This document shows positions 34,696 through 45,192 of a stretch of DNA of 64,000 nt, piece by piece. Under the pieces are notes generated by a model. The model was not told the origin of the DNA. It worked only from the letters and a program-made list of their open reading frames with translations, and searched no databases. Both the position numbers and the translations under genes were made by a program. Position 1 is the first letter of the stretch. Each line of letters starts with the position of its first letter. Source of the DNA: Helianthus annuus (lineage: Eukaryota > Streptophyta > Magnoliopsida > Asterales > Asteraceae); NCBI RefSeq assembly GCF_002127325.2, contig NC_035446.2, positions 157,946,799 to 158,010,798 of the forward strand. Direction: 5' to 3'.

Positions 34696-35501
34696 TGATG
34701 AAACAATGGTTAACCGGGCAGGGTTAACACACTGGTCTCGTCAAGAAGGGTTAATCCCTTCCTCTCGGAGATCGCTGGCTGGGTCACCGGTGGATGATCT
34801 CCTGCACAAGGAAACAAGCCGTGACTCGTAACAAGGAGGATGGGGTGGGGGGTGCTCCTTGTTACCACTCTCCGGCGTGAGAATCAGTAGTTTGCTTGGG
34901 AAGCAAAGCAAGATAATAGTAGTAGTTAGAGAGTCGTGAAGAGATACCTCAAACCTGGTTTGGGGTCGGTATTTATAGCCGAGGAGTGAAGGAGGAGATT
35001 GATGGATGGGCTGACGACGAGCTGCACCGTTGCAGGTGTGTCAGTCTCGCCGGCCGTGGGGGTTACGCCACGTCAGCCCATTGCTTTAATAGCTCTGACA
35101 GGGGACTGTCGCCGGCGCCACTTGCCTCGTGGTGTCAGCCACTTGCCTGGCGTGTCAGTCCACTTGTTGGATATGCAGGGTGCGGTGCGAGCCACATCGC
35201 CGCATGCGGTAACGCCTGAAGTTACCGCGTCTCCTACTTGTGATCAAGAAATACGCGAGATGCGGTGTTGGCCGCATCATCGTATGTGGAGACTATTTGC
35301 TCGCTTCCCTTGTCGTGACGAAAATGGCCATATGATGCGGTGCCAGCCGCATCGATATGTTCATCTTCTTTCGTACTTGGGTCAAGCTATTCATCTTCGA
35401 ACCGCATGGGTTCGAAGGATGTGACCGCATGGGTGCGGTTTGCTTACTGGTAGGGGTTTGTTTGATGCGGGTAATGGTCGTTTTGGGACCATACCCCTTC
35501 A
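34696..35501 (-). repeat. right LTR (5' LTR) of the non-autonomous element
   Basis: It has the same length and termini as the left LTR. Three substitutions were noticed (for example CCGGAC against CCGGGC near the start). Confidence 0.95.
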
Positions 35502-35619
35502 GTACCGGTAGAAGACAATACTCATTCCATGGTCAGAATACCTCCTCCTTTAGAACCAGAATTAGTATCAGAACTTACCATTGTTGGAACATTCAGTGGC
35601 ATTGTGCTTTTGGCTATTA

Positions 35620-36841
35620 GGCTATACGGTATGGGGGTCGGCCCCGGCCCGTCGCGGGTCGGCGACGGTCCAAACACCGTGCCGCCCCCATACGTCGCCG
35701 TCCTCAGCGTCCCTTTTCGGACGTTCTCGACGAAGCAAAATGTTGTGGGCCCCTCCATATGACCGTTTGAAATATTAATAAAAAAAAAAATAACGGCTAG
35801 TTTTCAAATAAACACCCATTTCAATACCATTTTTATAAATACTCACACCCTTAACCCCTATTTTCACCACTTTTCACCCACTACCACCCCATCTCTCTCA
35901 CATTTTATAAACCACTCATTTCTTTTTATAAAAAGTCTTCATATTTTGCATCATTTTTTACCCGCTTCCACACCATTTCTCGCTAAAAAATTATCATGGC
36001 TTCACCCGTTTCTTCAATTTCCTCAATTTTATCAATGTCTTCATCGTCTTCGTCCGAGTGGTATTCATCATCTTCGGAAGAGGATGTTATTATGCACAAC
36101 ATGATTATGAACGCGGCTCAAGTGTTCATGTCGGCCGCTGAAGGGTCGTCCCAACCGCTAACCAGACGAGCAAAATATAATCGAGACCAAGAAGGTATTT
36201 TAATTTTTTTTGTATGTTTTAAAATGTATGTTTTTTTTGTATGTTTTAAAATGTATGTTTTAATTAGTTTCATTTATTTTTTGTTCTAAATTTATAGCCG
36301 GCCACGATAAACTAGTTGCTGATTATTTTGCCGACGAACCCGTGTACCCAGCCGAGATTTTTCGACGTCGTTTCCGCATGAGTCGTCAACTGTTCTTACG
36401 TATTGCAGGCGACATGGCACAGTCTGATCCGTTTTTTACATTGCGAAACGATGCTAGAGGGCAAAGGGGGTTCAGCAATTTACAAAAATGTACGTCGGCC
36501 ATTCGCCAACTTGCGTACGGTTACGCACCAGATGCATTAGACGAGTACATTAGGATGTCTGACAGAACCGCACGTCGTTGTTTTTTAAGTTTAATTTTTT
36601 TTATGTTTATGTAATGTTTTATAATATTAATTAAAATATTTTATTACTTTATTTGTTAAATGTTTAAAAAAAGATGGAGATTTAAAAAAAAAAATATATA
36701 AAAGTGGTGGAGGATGATGACTAGGACCATCCTCCCATGCCCCCTAGTTTTGGAGGATGATCCATCCTTGGGAGGACTATGATGTGGCGCCTACGTGGCG
36801 GATCATCCTCCAAGGATGGTCCATCACCATACCATGTAGTC
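35620..36841 (+). mobile_element. PIF/Harbinger deletion derivative
   Basis: The terminal inverted repeats are about 15 bp: GGCTATACGGTATGG at the left and, in reverse complement, GACTACATGGTATGG at the right. The flanking target duplication TTA (35617-35619 and 36842-36844) is the signature of the superfamily. The element keeps the N-terminal part of its transposase and has lost the catalytic region. It sits inside the F-box coding sequence. Confidence 0.93.
35996..36614 (+). pseudogene. Harbinger transposase (ALP1-like) N-terminal fragment
   Basis: Exon 1 (35996-36194) starts MASPVSSISS and is serine-rich. A 103-bp intron with GT...AG borders follows, then exon 2 from 36298 with VYPAEIFRRRFRMSRQLFLR and IRQLAYGYAPDALDEYIRMS. 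This matches the N-terminal half of plant PIF/Harbinger DDE transposases (DDE_4, annotated as ALP1-like nucleases). After RTARRCF the homology stops and the frame runs to a stop at 36614 in AT-rich sequence. The DDE triad is therefore absent through internal deletion. The two exons join in frame. Confidence 0.85.
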
Positions 36842-36870
36842 TTAGGCGGCCTCCAGCTATTCCTTGTCCT

Positions 36871-37282
36871 TGTTGGTTTTATTTATAAGTCCTTAGTTTA
36901 ATGTGCATGGAATAAGCTGGATTCAAAGGTTCACGTGATATTGCATGAGTGGACTTGAAGCCTAAAGCATTTATTTGTGGTTTTATTTTATGTTATATTT
37001 TATAGTTTGTTAGGTAGAAGTGGTATTCTCAGTTGACCGGATCTCATGCTAGTGTACGTTGGGTAAGCACGTGTTAGATGAATGGGTCATTGTGTACCGG
37101 TTCTCTAGGAGCATTAGTTGGTTGGAATTGTTCCACGTTTCTTTCTTTGTACTGGCTATAAATAGCTTCAGCTTTTAGTTAATAAATGCATTCTGTTTTG
37201 TACATCTTCTACAAGTTATCTTCTGCAAGTTTGCTTTTCATTTTCAGTTTTCGTGAGTTTGTATTTAGCCTGATATCCAACA
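36871..37282 (+). repeat. 5' LTR of TR-GAG element
   Basis: It runs from TGTTGGTTTTATTTATAAG to GATATCCAACA, with a TATA-like CTATAAATAG near 37147. Confidence 0.94.
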
Positions 37283-37284
37283 TT

Positions 37285-37296
37285 TGGTATCAGAGC
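37285..37296 (+). other. primer binding site of TR-GAG element
   Basis: TGGTATCAGAGC (tRNA-iMet type) lies two bases after the 5' LTR. Confidence 0.92.
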
Positions 37297-37584
37297 TTCG
37301 TTCGTTTTGAAGGGGCTGTGATTTTGAATCTGATCAAAAGTTGAAGTGTCACGAAATCAGCTTCCACTCTTGATCATCATCCTGTTCGTGATAAGGGTCT
37401 AACCGACGGAGGTGCGTGAAAAACGAACGTGAAAGATCCGTCAAAACAGTTGGTTTTGGATTTTGTTCGTTTAGCGGGTTAAAGAAAACGGTATAAGCGG
37501 TTGCTTGTTTTCTTGATCGGGTGAATAGAGCTCTTGAACGGGTTTGATCGGAAAAAGAGTTGAAGCTGTCAAAAGTCAAGAAAA

Positions 37585-38454
37585 ATGGCGCTAGTACCTG
37601 TTAAAGAGGCTGGTTCGATGTCGTTTCAAGTTCTGGTTTTGACCCCAACAAACTATCCGGTGTGGGCGGTCAAGGTTAAGGCCATTATGGATGCAAATGG
37701 CGTATGGGAGACTGTTGAACCGAGGGCGTTAGGTGCTGAACCGGATGAGAAGAAAGCAAAACAAGCTTTAGCCTTTTTGTTTCAAGCTATTCCCGAAGAG
37801 ATGGTGCTGCAAATGGCCAGCTACACCGATCCCAAGCAAGTGTGGGACGGACTGAAGACCCGGTACTTGGGTGTAGATCGGGTAAGAGCGGCTCGACTTG
37901 CAACATTAAGACGGGAGCTTGAAAACATGCGCATGAAAGAGGGTGAAGCGGTTGATGATTTCGTGGTGAAACTGAACGGCATAGCATCGAAGGTAAGGTC
38001 TCTAGGTTATGAACTTGAAGAGGTTGATTTGGTGAAAAGATTACTTGATTCGATGCCGAAGCCATTCTTCCAACTTGTGGCTTCAATCGAACAATGTTTT
38101 GATTTGGAAACAATGTTATTCGACGAAGCCGTTGGAAGGTTGAAAGCGTATGAGGAGCGCTTGAAAGCCAAGGAGAAGACGGAGGACATTCAAGGCGGTC
38201 TGTTGTTGGCTAGTCATGAGAAATCGCACGGGTGTAAGCATTGTGGCGTTGGAAGCTCAAACCGAGATGACTTTGGGCGTGGCCGGGGAAGAGGCCGTGG
38301 GTCCGTGAGGGGTCGAGTTGGTAACGAGCGGTTCAGGGATAAAAGCCACGTGAAATGTTACAAGTGCGGAGAATATGGTCATTATAACAACGAGTGTCCG
38401 AAGTTGAAAGATGAAGAAGCGAATTTGATTGAGGAGGAACCGACGTTGTTATGA
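37585..38454 (+). CDS. copia-type Gag with CCHC zinc knuckle, intact
   Basis: A 289-codon frame starts MALVPVKEAGSMSFQ. The N-terminal and central part (about residues 15-205) is a UBN2/DUF4219-type copia capsid with YPVWAVKVKAIMDANGVWE and LKTRYLGVDRVRAARL. An RG-rich basic linker (about 232-250, GRGRGRGRGSVRGR) precedes a single knuckle, CYKCGEYGHYNNEC (about 262-275). The frame ends in an acidic tail, and the purine tract follows almost at once, so there is no protease, integrase or RT. The frame has no stop or shift, which suggests that selection or recent mobility has kept Gag intact. Its likely role is packaging of the element RNA into virus-like particles. Confidence 0.92.
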   Translation: MALVPVKEAGSMSFQVLVLTPTNYPVWAVKVKAIMDANGVWETVEPRALGAEPDEKKAKQALAFLFQAIPEEMVLQMASYTDPKQVWDGLKTRYLGVDRVRAARLATLRRELENMRMKEGEAVDDFVVKLNGIASKVRSLGYELEEVDLVKRLLDSMPKPFFQLVASIEQCFDLETMLFDEAVGRLKAYEERLKAKEKTEDIQGGLLLASHEKSHGCKHCGVGSSNRDDFGRGRGRGRGSVRGRVGNERFRDKSHVKCYKCGEYGHYNNECPKLKDEEANLIEEEPTLL

Positions 38455-38485
38455 GTGGTATGGAGAAACCAATTAAGGAGGTGAA

Positions 38486-38906
38486 TGTTGGTTTAATTGG
38501 TTTTATTTATAAGTCCTTAGTTTAATGTGCATGGAATAAGCTGGATTCAAAGGTTCACGTGATATTGCATGAGTGGACTTGAAGCCTAAAGCATTTATTT
38601 GTGGTTTTATTTTATGTTATATTTTATAGTTTGTTAGGTAGAAGTGGTATTCTCAGTTGACCGGATCTCATGCTAGTGTACGTTGGGTAAGCACGTGTTA
38701 GATGAATGGGTCATTGTGTACCGGTTCTCTAGGAGCATTAGTTGGTTGGAATTGTTCCACGTTTCTTTCTTTGTACTGGCTATAAATAGCTTCAGCTTTT
38801 AGTTAATAAATTCATTCTGTTTTGTACATCTTCTACAAGTTATCTTCTGCAAGTTTGCTTTTCATTTTCAGTTTTCGTGAGTTTGTATTTAGCCTGATAT
38901 CCAACA
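38486..38906 (+). repeat. 3' LTR of TR-GAG element
   Basis: It is preceded by the purine tract AATTAAGGAGGTGAA. It carries nine extra bases near its start relative to the 5' LTR. Confidence 0.94.
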
Positions 38907-39700
38907 GTCCTTATAGGTTCCTTATGTGTGACTTGATCCTATACAATCCCTTAACACGTGCATCCAAGGTAGTTGCGAATATGAAACAACATTCTTTCAT
39001 TGGTCATGTTTTATCCGATGTGTTTGGATTTGGCCATGGTGAGAACCCACATGACTTAAAGATTGTTAGATTTGACTATATGCTCCGTACCAAATGTTAT
39101 CGATGGGACGTCTTTGATCTTAAAACTAGTTCATGGAGCACACCACAATTCACTGAACGGGGTTTTTATTTTTGGGGTGATGCGGGTGTGTTTCTAAATG
39201 GCTTTTTGTATTGGGTAACTTCAATACAACACCGTTTCAACATCTTGGCCCTCAATGTTAAGGAGATGGGATTTTCGAAGATAAAACTTTCTCATGGACT
39301 CGACCCTGAAATGCTTCTTTTGGGATCCATAGGTGGATGCCTTTGCACGATTAACAAAAGTACTACTGGATTTGATGTGTGGTTGATGAAACAACAGTGT
39401 GATGAGAACTCGTGGATGAAAGCACATTCATTCAATTTCGGTTTGGAAGGTAACAGGTTCTACCCTATTTGTGTTTTGGGTAACGGAAAAATTCTTATGA
39501 CATGTAGCTCAATCCAATTTGTTATCTATGACACGTCAAAAGATTCATATAAGATGCTCAACGCTTTGGAAACTCTTGATCATATCGACAGGATGATTTT
39601 TGTTTGCAAGGGAGTATACGGTACTTCTCAATTCAAGTTTGTACGCTCAATCGAGTACGTGGAAAGTTGGGTTTCACCTTCTGAAATGTGTTTTATCTAA

Positions 39701-40494
39701 CACAACCTTATGCTTTTTTTTTTTTTAAATCTTATGAGATGTACTGTTTTTAAACATCTATGATTTTTTTAGTTTCATTTCATGAGATTCGGATATGTAA
39801 ACGTATTTGTATTTGATTATCTTTTGATATGTTTAAGACTTTTGGCTATTTCTTCGAGGCAATCATAATTTTTGGTTAAAGACTTGAAGTGATAAATGCA
39901 AAGCATATTGATGTAACTCGGCCAGTATGTTATATAATTTTTAATCAGAGTGAATAGTTTAAAAAAATATCATTTGTAAATGGACGTTTTTTTGGGGATT
40001 TTAAGATTTATTAACCTAAAAAAATAGGTAACAATAACAAGTATGTCTTTCATTTGATCTATCTGAAACAAAAAGGGAAATAATGTAGTACTTTTTACTA
40101 TAAGGGTGAACGGAGTGTTAGCGGGGATGGTGTTACTCATGGTAACCCCGTCACCATCCCTATTTTGTGTGCGACAAACTCAAACACCTAGGGACTACTC
40201 ACCACTTGTGCCATGTTGATTTTTTTTTACCTCATGACCCCTCAAATGGCTATGATTGGCTGGGGAGTGGAGAGGGCCCCCTTACAGTTAACGTGGCATA
40301 GTGTGATTGGCTAGATGGAGACGAGGGGAGCACACCTTACACCCTAAGGCTATAAAACCCGAGAACCCTACTTGTGGTAAAATTGTACCACACGTAGTTT
40401 TTGACTAAACTTAATCAAACACAACATAGGGCCTTACAAAAAACGAAATGTAAAGTATTAGATGTCATCAAAACTCAAATGCCAACATAAGTTC
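39701..40494. other. 3' flank of F-box copy 1, duplicated in copy 2
   Basis: This is collinear with 59049-59958. It includes an AT-rich 3'-UTR-like stretch with a poly(T) run and a Tourist-like MITE. No gene is present. Confidence 0.7.
40104..40344. mobile_element. Tourist-like MITE, 241 bp (copy 1)
   Basis: The left end is GGGTGAACGGAGTG and the right end, in reverse complement, is GGGTGTAAGGTGTG. TAA flanks both sides (40101-40103 and 40345-40347). The same MITE, of identical length once a nested insertion is subtracted, is at 59401-59815, so it predates the duplication. Confidence 0.8.
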
Positions 40495-40953
40495 TGTTAG
40501 GGTTATTTACACACACGATTAAACACAAACACGAACAAGAGATTTACGTGGTTCGGTCAATGTGACCTACGTCCACGGGCTGCAACTAGGGTTAGGATTT
40601 TATTTCTAGGGTGATAAGAATTACAAAGGACCTATCAACTATTTATAATACCCAAATTAGGGTTTACAACTTGTTGACCAAGAAAACCGGTAAAATAGGA
40701 AACTGTATAAGGCTTTAATAAATTTAGCGTATCTGCTCCCATAATAGTAGCGTATCTGCTCCATAATAGTGCATCCCACATATTAGAGAAACTGTCCACA
40801 TATTAGAGCATCTGTTATCTGTTAGAGCATCTAATTAGAGCATCTAGTACTAGAGCATCTATTAGAGCATCTGATTAGCGCATCAAACAATAGAGCATCT
40901 GCAGATGCTCTATCCTCCTGCATTGCTGTTTTCTAAGCCTACATTCTCTAACA
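40495..40953 (-). repeat. left LTR (3' LTR) of the copia element
   Basis: On the plus strand it runs TGTTAGGG...CTCTAACA. It contains a cluster of TAGAGCATCT repeats (about 40799-40923), ending in a perfect 22-bp palindrome centred on the PstI-like CTGCAG at 40907-40912. Confidence 0.97.
40799..40923. repeat. TAGAGCATCT tandem motifs in copia U3
   Basis: ATTAGAGCATCT-like units occur about eight times in 125 bp (also GCGCATC variants). The cluster lies 30-155 bases from the LTR's 5' end. The same cluster is present in the other LTR (45497-45621). Confidence 0.9.
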
Positions 40954-41056
40954 ATCTCCCACTTGGAGGCTTCGACAAACTTCGAAACTGCCATTCACCA
41001 CTATTGTCCTTTCCTTTCGTAATCTCTTATCCCACTAGTTGCAGCCACCTTCTCAA

Positions 41057-44000
41057 CTATTCTTGAAGGCCAGCTGAAGCTGCACACAGCTTCAGCTTAT
41101 CCAACGGTACCACCTTAGTGTACATATCTGCTGGATTTATCTTTCCATCAATCTTCACGAGTTGCAAGGTACCGTCACGAATCAGTCCTCTGATGAAGTG
41201 ATACCTCAACTGAATGTGCTTCGTCCTTCCGTGAAACACCGGATTCTTTGCAAGATGTATAGCACTTTGACTGTCAGAGAATAGATAACAGTTCAACTGT
41301 TTCTTACCAAGTTCTTCAAGAAAATTCTTCAACCAGATAAGTTCTTTACTGGCTTCAGCTATAGCCATGTATTCTGCCTCTGTAGTTGAAAGAGCAACGC
41401 TTTTCTACAATCTTGACATCCAACTAACTGCTGTGCCTCCCACTGAAAAAATGTACCCTGTGGTGCTTTTGTAGGATTGCTTGCAGCCACCCAAGTCTGC
41501 ATCTGCATACCCCCTTAGCACAACATCTTTTCCCTTAAAACACAATGTAGTTTTAGATGTTCCTTTCAAGTACCTGAGTAACCATTTCACTGCCTCCCAA
41601 TGTTCTCGTCCTGGATTAGACATGAACCGACTAACCACTCCGACCGCATGTGCTATATCTGGTCTCGTGCATACCATTGCATACATAAGACTACCAACGG
41701 CTGATGCATAAGGAACCTTAGCCATCTTTTCCTTTTCTTCATCTGTCTTTGGTGATTGATCTTTGGAGAGCTTAAAGTGGTTTCCCAATGGTGTGCTTCT
41801 GATCTTTGCATCTTTCAAGCTGAATTTCTCAAGAACCTTTCCAATGTACTTTTCTTGAGATAGTTTCAGAGAACCATTTTTCCTATCTCTGATAATGCTC
41901 ATCCCAAGTATTTGCTTTGCTGGACCCAAGTCTTTCATCTCGAATTCTTCAGACATCTGTTTCTTCAGTTTAGTAATCTCTTTCATGTCTGACCCAGCTA
42001 TCAACATATCATCTACATAGAGCAGTAGAATGACATAAGATTTCTCAAACTTCTTGAGATAACAACAGTGATCCATCTCACATCTTTTAAACCCGTTTCT
42101 GCCCATGAAGTTATCAAACTTCAAGTACCATTGTCTGGGCGCTTGTTTCAGACCATATAAGCTTTTCTTCAACTTGCAAACCAAGTTTTCTTTGCCCTTT
42201 GCCTGAAAACCTTCTGGTTGTGCCATGTAAATGTCTTCATCTAGATCACCATGTAGGAATGCTGTCTTGACGTCTAGCTGCTCTAGATGCAAGTTCTCTG
42301 CTGCTACAATGCTGAGAACGAGCCTGATGGTAGTCATCTTCACAACTGGAGAGAAGATCTCATCGTAGTCAACCCCCTTTTTCTGTTGAAAACCTTTGAC
42401 AACTAAACGGGCTTTGTACCGCTTAGACCCATCGTGTTCTTCTTTGATCCTGAAAACCCATTTGTTTTGCAACGCTCTCTTATCTGGCGGAAGCTTAACC
42501 AAAACCCAAGTTTTGTTTTTATCAAGAGAGCTCATTTCATCCTTCATAGCATTCTCCCACTGGCGAGAATCTTTCACCTTGACTGCTTCAGAGTAACTGT
42601 CGGGTTCGCCATTTTCAGTCAAGAGAATGTAATTCACTGAAGGATCATATCTTTGTGGCTGTTTTGTAGCTCTGGTGGATCTCCTAACCCAATGATCATT
42701 CTGGTCAGGCTGCTGTGGGGGCGGTTCTTCCTCTGAATCTGAGCTCCCACTATCAGAGGTTTCCTCCTCATTATTACCACCAACTTCAAACTCTGTGCCG
42801 ACATTTTCTGGTTCGGGAATCGGTTCAGGGACCGACCTAGCTTTCTGGTTTCCTGTTCCTGTCTCGAACTCTACCTGCTGCTTTTGAACCTTAGAGTTTG
42901 ATCCCAATGAGTCTTTGTACAATTCAGCCTCATTAAAGGTAGCATGTTTGCTGCGAACTACCTTCTTGCTTTCCAAATCCCAGAGTCTATAACCCATCTT
43001 GTCAGACCCGTAGCCAATGAAGGTATACTTCTTGGCTTTTGCATCTAGCTTGTCTCTTTCTTGATCCAAATCATATGCACTACACCCAAATATCCTCAGG
43101 TGGTTATACTTCACAGCTTCACCTTTCCACTCTTCTTGTGGGACTTTGTATCCCAACGGAACTGATAGGCCTCGATTAATTAAGTAAGCAGCAGTATTAA
43201 CTGCATCTGCCCAGAACATCTTTGGCAATCCAGCATTTATTCTCATGCTTCTGGCTCGTTCATTCAAGGTTCTGTTCATCCTTTCTGCAACCCCGTTTTG
43301 CTGAGGTGTGCCCGGGACAGTATTAATCATTCGAATGCCATGTTCAGCACAGTAATCAACAAACTCCTGGCTGACATACTCTCCTCCGTTATCGGATTTC
43401 AAAGCTTTCACCTTCAAGTTAGTTTCATTTTCAACAGCAATTTTCCATTTCTTAAAAGTATTAAAAACATCAGACTTATGTTTCAGAAATTTAACCCATA
43501 CCTTGCGTGTTGAGTCGTCGATGAAGGTGACATAATAGTGAGCTCCGCCCACTGAAGCTACTGGAGTGGGCCCGTATACATCTGTGTGAACGAGCTCTAA
43601 TTTCTGAGCTTTCGGTGCTTTACCCGTCTTGGCAAATGATACTTTCTTCTTCTTGCCAAATACGCATGGTTCACAAAATTCAGACTTGACCTTTTTAAGT
43701 TCTGGAAGCTTTCCTCTAGCGACAAGCATTTTCATCCCTTTTTCACCCATGTGGCCGAGCCGTTGATGCCAAACACTGGACGGACTCGGCCCTTTAGCCA
43801 CTGTATTTGCATTCCCTGCAGGCACTTCAACCATATACAGAGTACCCTGTTTCTTTCCCTTAGCAATTACCATATTACCCTTGACAACCCTCCATTGTCC
43901 ACCCCCAAAGTGAACGTCGTACCCCTGGTCGTCTAATTGCCCAATGGAAATCAACATTCTTTTTAATTCTGGAATTACCCTGACATTTTTCAATGTCCAG

Positions 44001-45010
44001 ACAGTACCCAAAGATGTTTTCAAATCAATATCCCCAATCCCAGTAATGTCAAGCATTTTATCGTTAGCAAGCCTTACCTGACCAAAGTTGCCCAGTCTGA
44101 GATTCTTCATCTTTCTCGAACTTGAGATAGCATGAAACGATGCTCCTGAGTCCATAATCCAAGACTCTACTGTATCTTCAACACAACAAATTAAAGCATC
44201 ATCTGAATCAGAGGCAGTGGCAGAGGCAGAATGTATCTCTTTCTGGTCTATGGATGATTTAGTGCATTGACTTCTAAAGTGCCCGTTTTCATTACAGTTC
44301 CAGCACTTTATATCTTGCCTCTCCTTCCTGGGTTTAGAATTCCCTCTCTTGCCTCTGGATTTAGATCTGCCACGATTACTGCCCCGTTCTTTCTTTCTAC
44401 CTCTTCCCTCAGTGCTAAGCAAAGAACTGGATGATTCACCTGTACTCTTCCTTCTAATATCCTCGCCTAGGATAAAATCACGGATGCCCTCGAATGTGAG
44501 TTTGGTAGTTCCAGATGAACTACTAATGGCAGTGACAGATCCTGACCAACTCTCTGGTAAAGAGGATAAAAGTAGTAAAGCTTGTACTTCATCATCAAAT
44601 TTAATGTCAACAGATGTTAAACGGGAAATAATGGTATTAAACTCATTAACATGGGCAGTAACAGACGCACCTTCCCGCATACGGGTGTTAACCAACTGTC
44701 TAATCAGAAATACCTTGTTAGACGCGGAAGGTTTCTCGTACATGTTAGACAAGGCTGTCATCAGTCCTTTTGCTGTGGTTTCTTTCACAATGTTGAAGGC
44801 AACGCTCTTAGCTAGAGTGAACCTGATAACAGCAAGGGCTTTCCTATCCATGTCCTTCCACTCGTCATCTTTTACCTTCTCAGGCTTGTCACCAGTCAGA
44901 ACCTGCAACAGATCCTTCTGACACAGCAAGTCCTCGACTTGCATCTTCCACCAGGCGAAGTCTTGCCCATCAAACTTCTCAATACGAGTCTTAGCATCTT
45001 CAGACATCAT
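41057..45010 (-). pseudogene. copia Gag-Pol polyprotein with one nonsense codon
   Basis: The start is taken at the first of two ATGs (45010, MMSEDAKTRIEKFDG), because upstream open sequence belongs to the leader and LTR. The order is UBN2-type capsid (GQDFAWWKMQVEDLL), CCHC knuckle (CWNCNENGHFRSQC), protease (SWIMDSGASFHA), GAG-pre-integrase (SVWHQRLGHMGEKGM), integrase with DNGGEYVSQEF, RT with YKARLVVKGFQQKKG and the YVDDMLIAGSD catalytic box, and RNase H (GYADADLGGCKQSYKSTTG). TAG at 41405-41407, in SWMSRL*KSVALSTTEAEYM, stands where family members have Gln (CAG). The frame then continues to 41057, giving about 1317 codons in all. Apart from that codon the protein looks complete. Confidence 0.95.
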
Positions 45011-45178
45011 CTTGAGACACGAAGCTTGAACAAACTGTTCAAAGAACCTGATTGGCTGCAATCGGCCGGAACAGGGAAGGCGGCAGCGGCGACGATGGCT
45101 TAGGGAAAAAAAAGAAACTAGTTCCGGGGCGTGAGGTTTCCAATCAGTGTGAAAAAAAAAACAACTAGAACCAAACTG

Positions 45179-45190
45179 GCTCTGATACCA
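45179..45190 (-). other. primer binding site of the copia element
   Basis: The minus strand reads TGGTATCAGAGC, two bases inside the 5' LTR. Confidence 0.92.
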
Positions 45191-45192
45191 GT

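Larger units (their letters stand above)
32518..35501 (-). mobile_element. non-autonomous LTR retrotransposon (LARD/TRIM-like), 2984 bp
   Basis: Two 806-bp LTRs (32518-33323 and 34696-35501) bound a 1372-bp internal region without recognisable gag or pol. The target duplication GTACC lies at 32513-32517 and 35502-35506. On the minus strand the internal region starts TTGGCGCCCACCAAGG, a primer-site pattern common in gypsy elements, and ends in the purine tract ACTGGGGGGACT. The orientation is therefore minus. By eye the LTRs differ at three positions. The internal region also has inverted motifs around TTCGAACC. It probably depends on a gypsy partner for mobility. Confidence 0.93.
36871..38906 (+). 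mobile_element. TR-GAG element (gag-only LTR retrotransposon), 2036 bp
   Basis: The LTRs are 36871-37282 (412 bp) and 38486-38906 (421 bp), both TGTTGG...CCAACA, with target duplication GTCCT (36866-36870 and 38907-38911). The internal region has only a leader, one intact gag frame and a purine tract. The LTRs differ by one base and a 9-bp indel near the 5' end. This is the layout of TR-GAG elements, non-autonomous copia relatives that keep gag and rely on other elements for pol functions. Confidence 0.93.
32318..39700 (+). pseudogene. F-box gene copy 1, split by three TE insertions
   Basis: The coding parts are 32318-32517, 35507-35619, 36845-36870 and 38912-39700. They align in order with the intact paralogue at 57906-59048. 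The N-terminal F-box (IGDDVLRSILARLPGKPLL) is in the first part, and the C-terminal F-box-associated region is in the last. Inserted at the three gaps are an LTR element (TSD GTACC), a PIF/Harbinger derivative (TSD TTA) and a TR-GAG element (TSD GTCCT). I read no additional stop or frameshift between the parts, so the gene was open when hit. As it stands only a truncated N-terminal product is possible. An F-box protein would act as the substrate adaptor of an SCF ubiquitin ligase. Confidence 0.93.

Noticed and set aside
44349..44921. 190-codon plus-strand frame inside the copia element
   Set aside because: It is antisense to gag of the minus-strand copia. Amino-acid pattern and position show it is a shadow.
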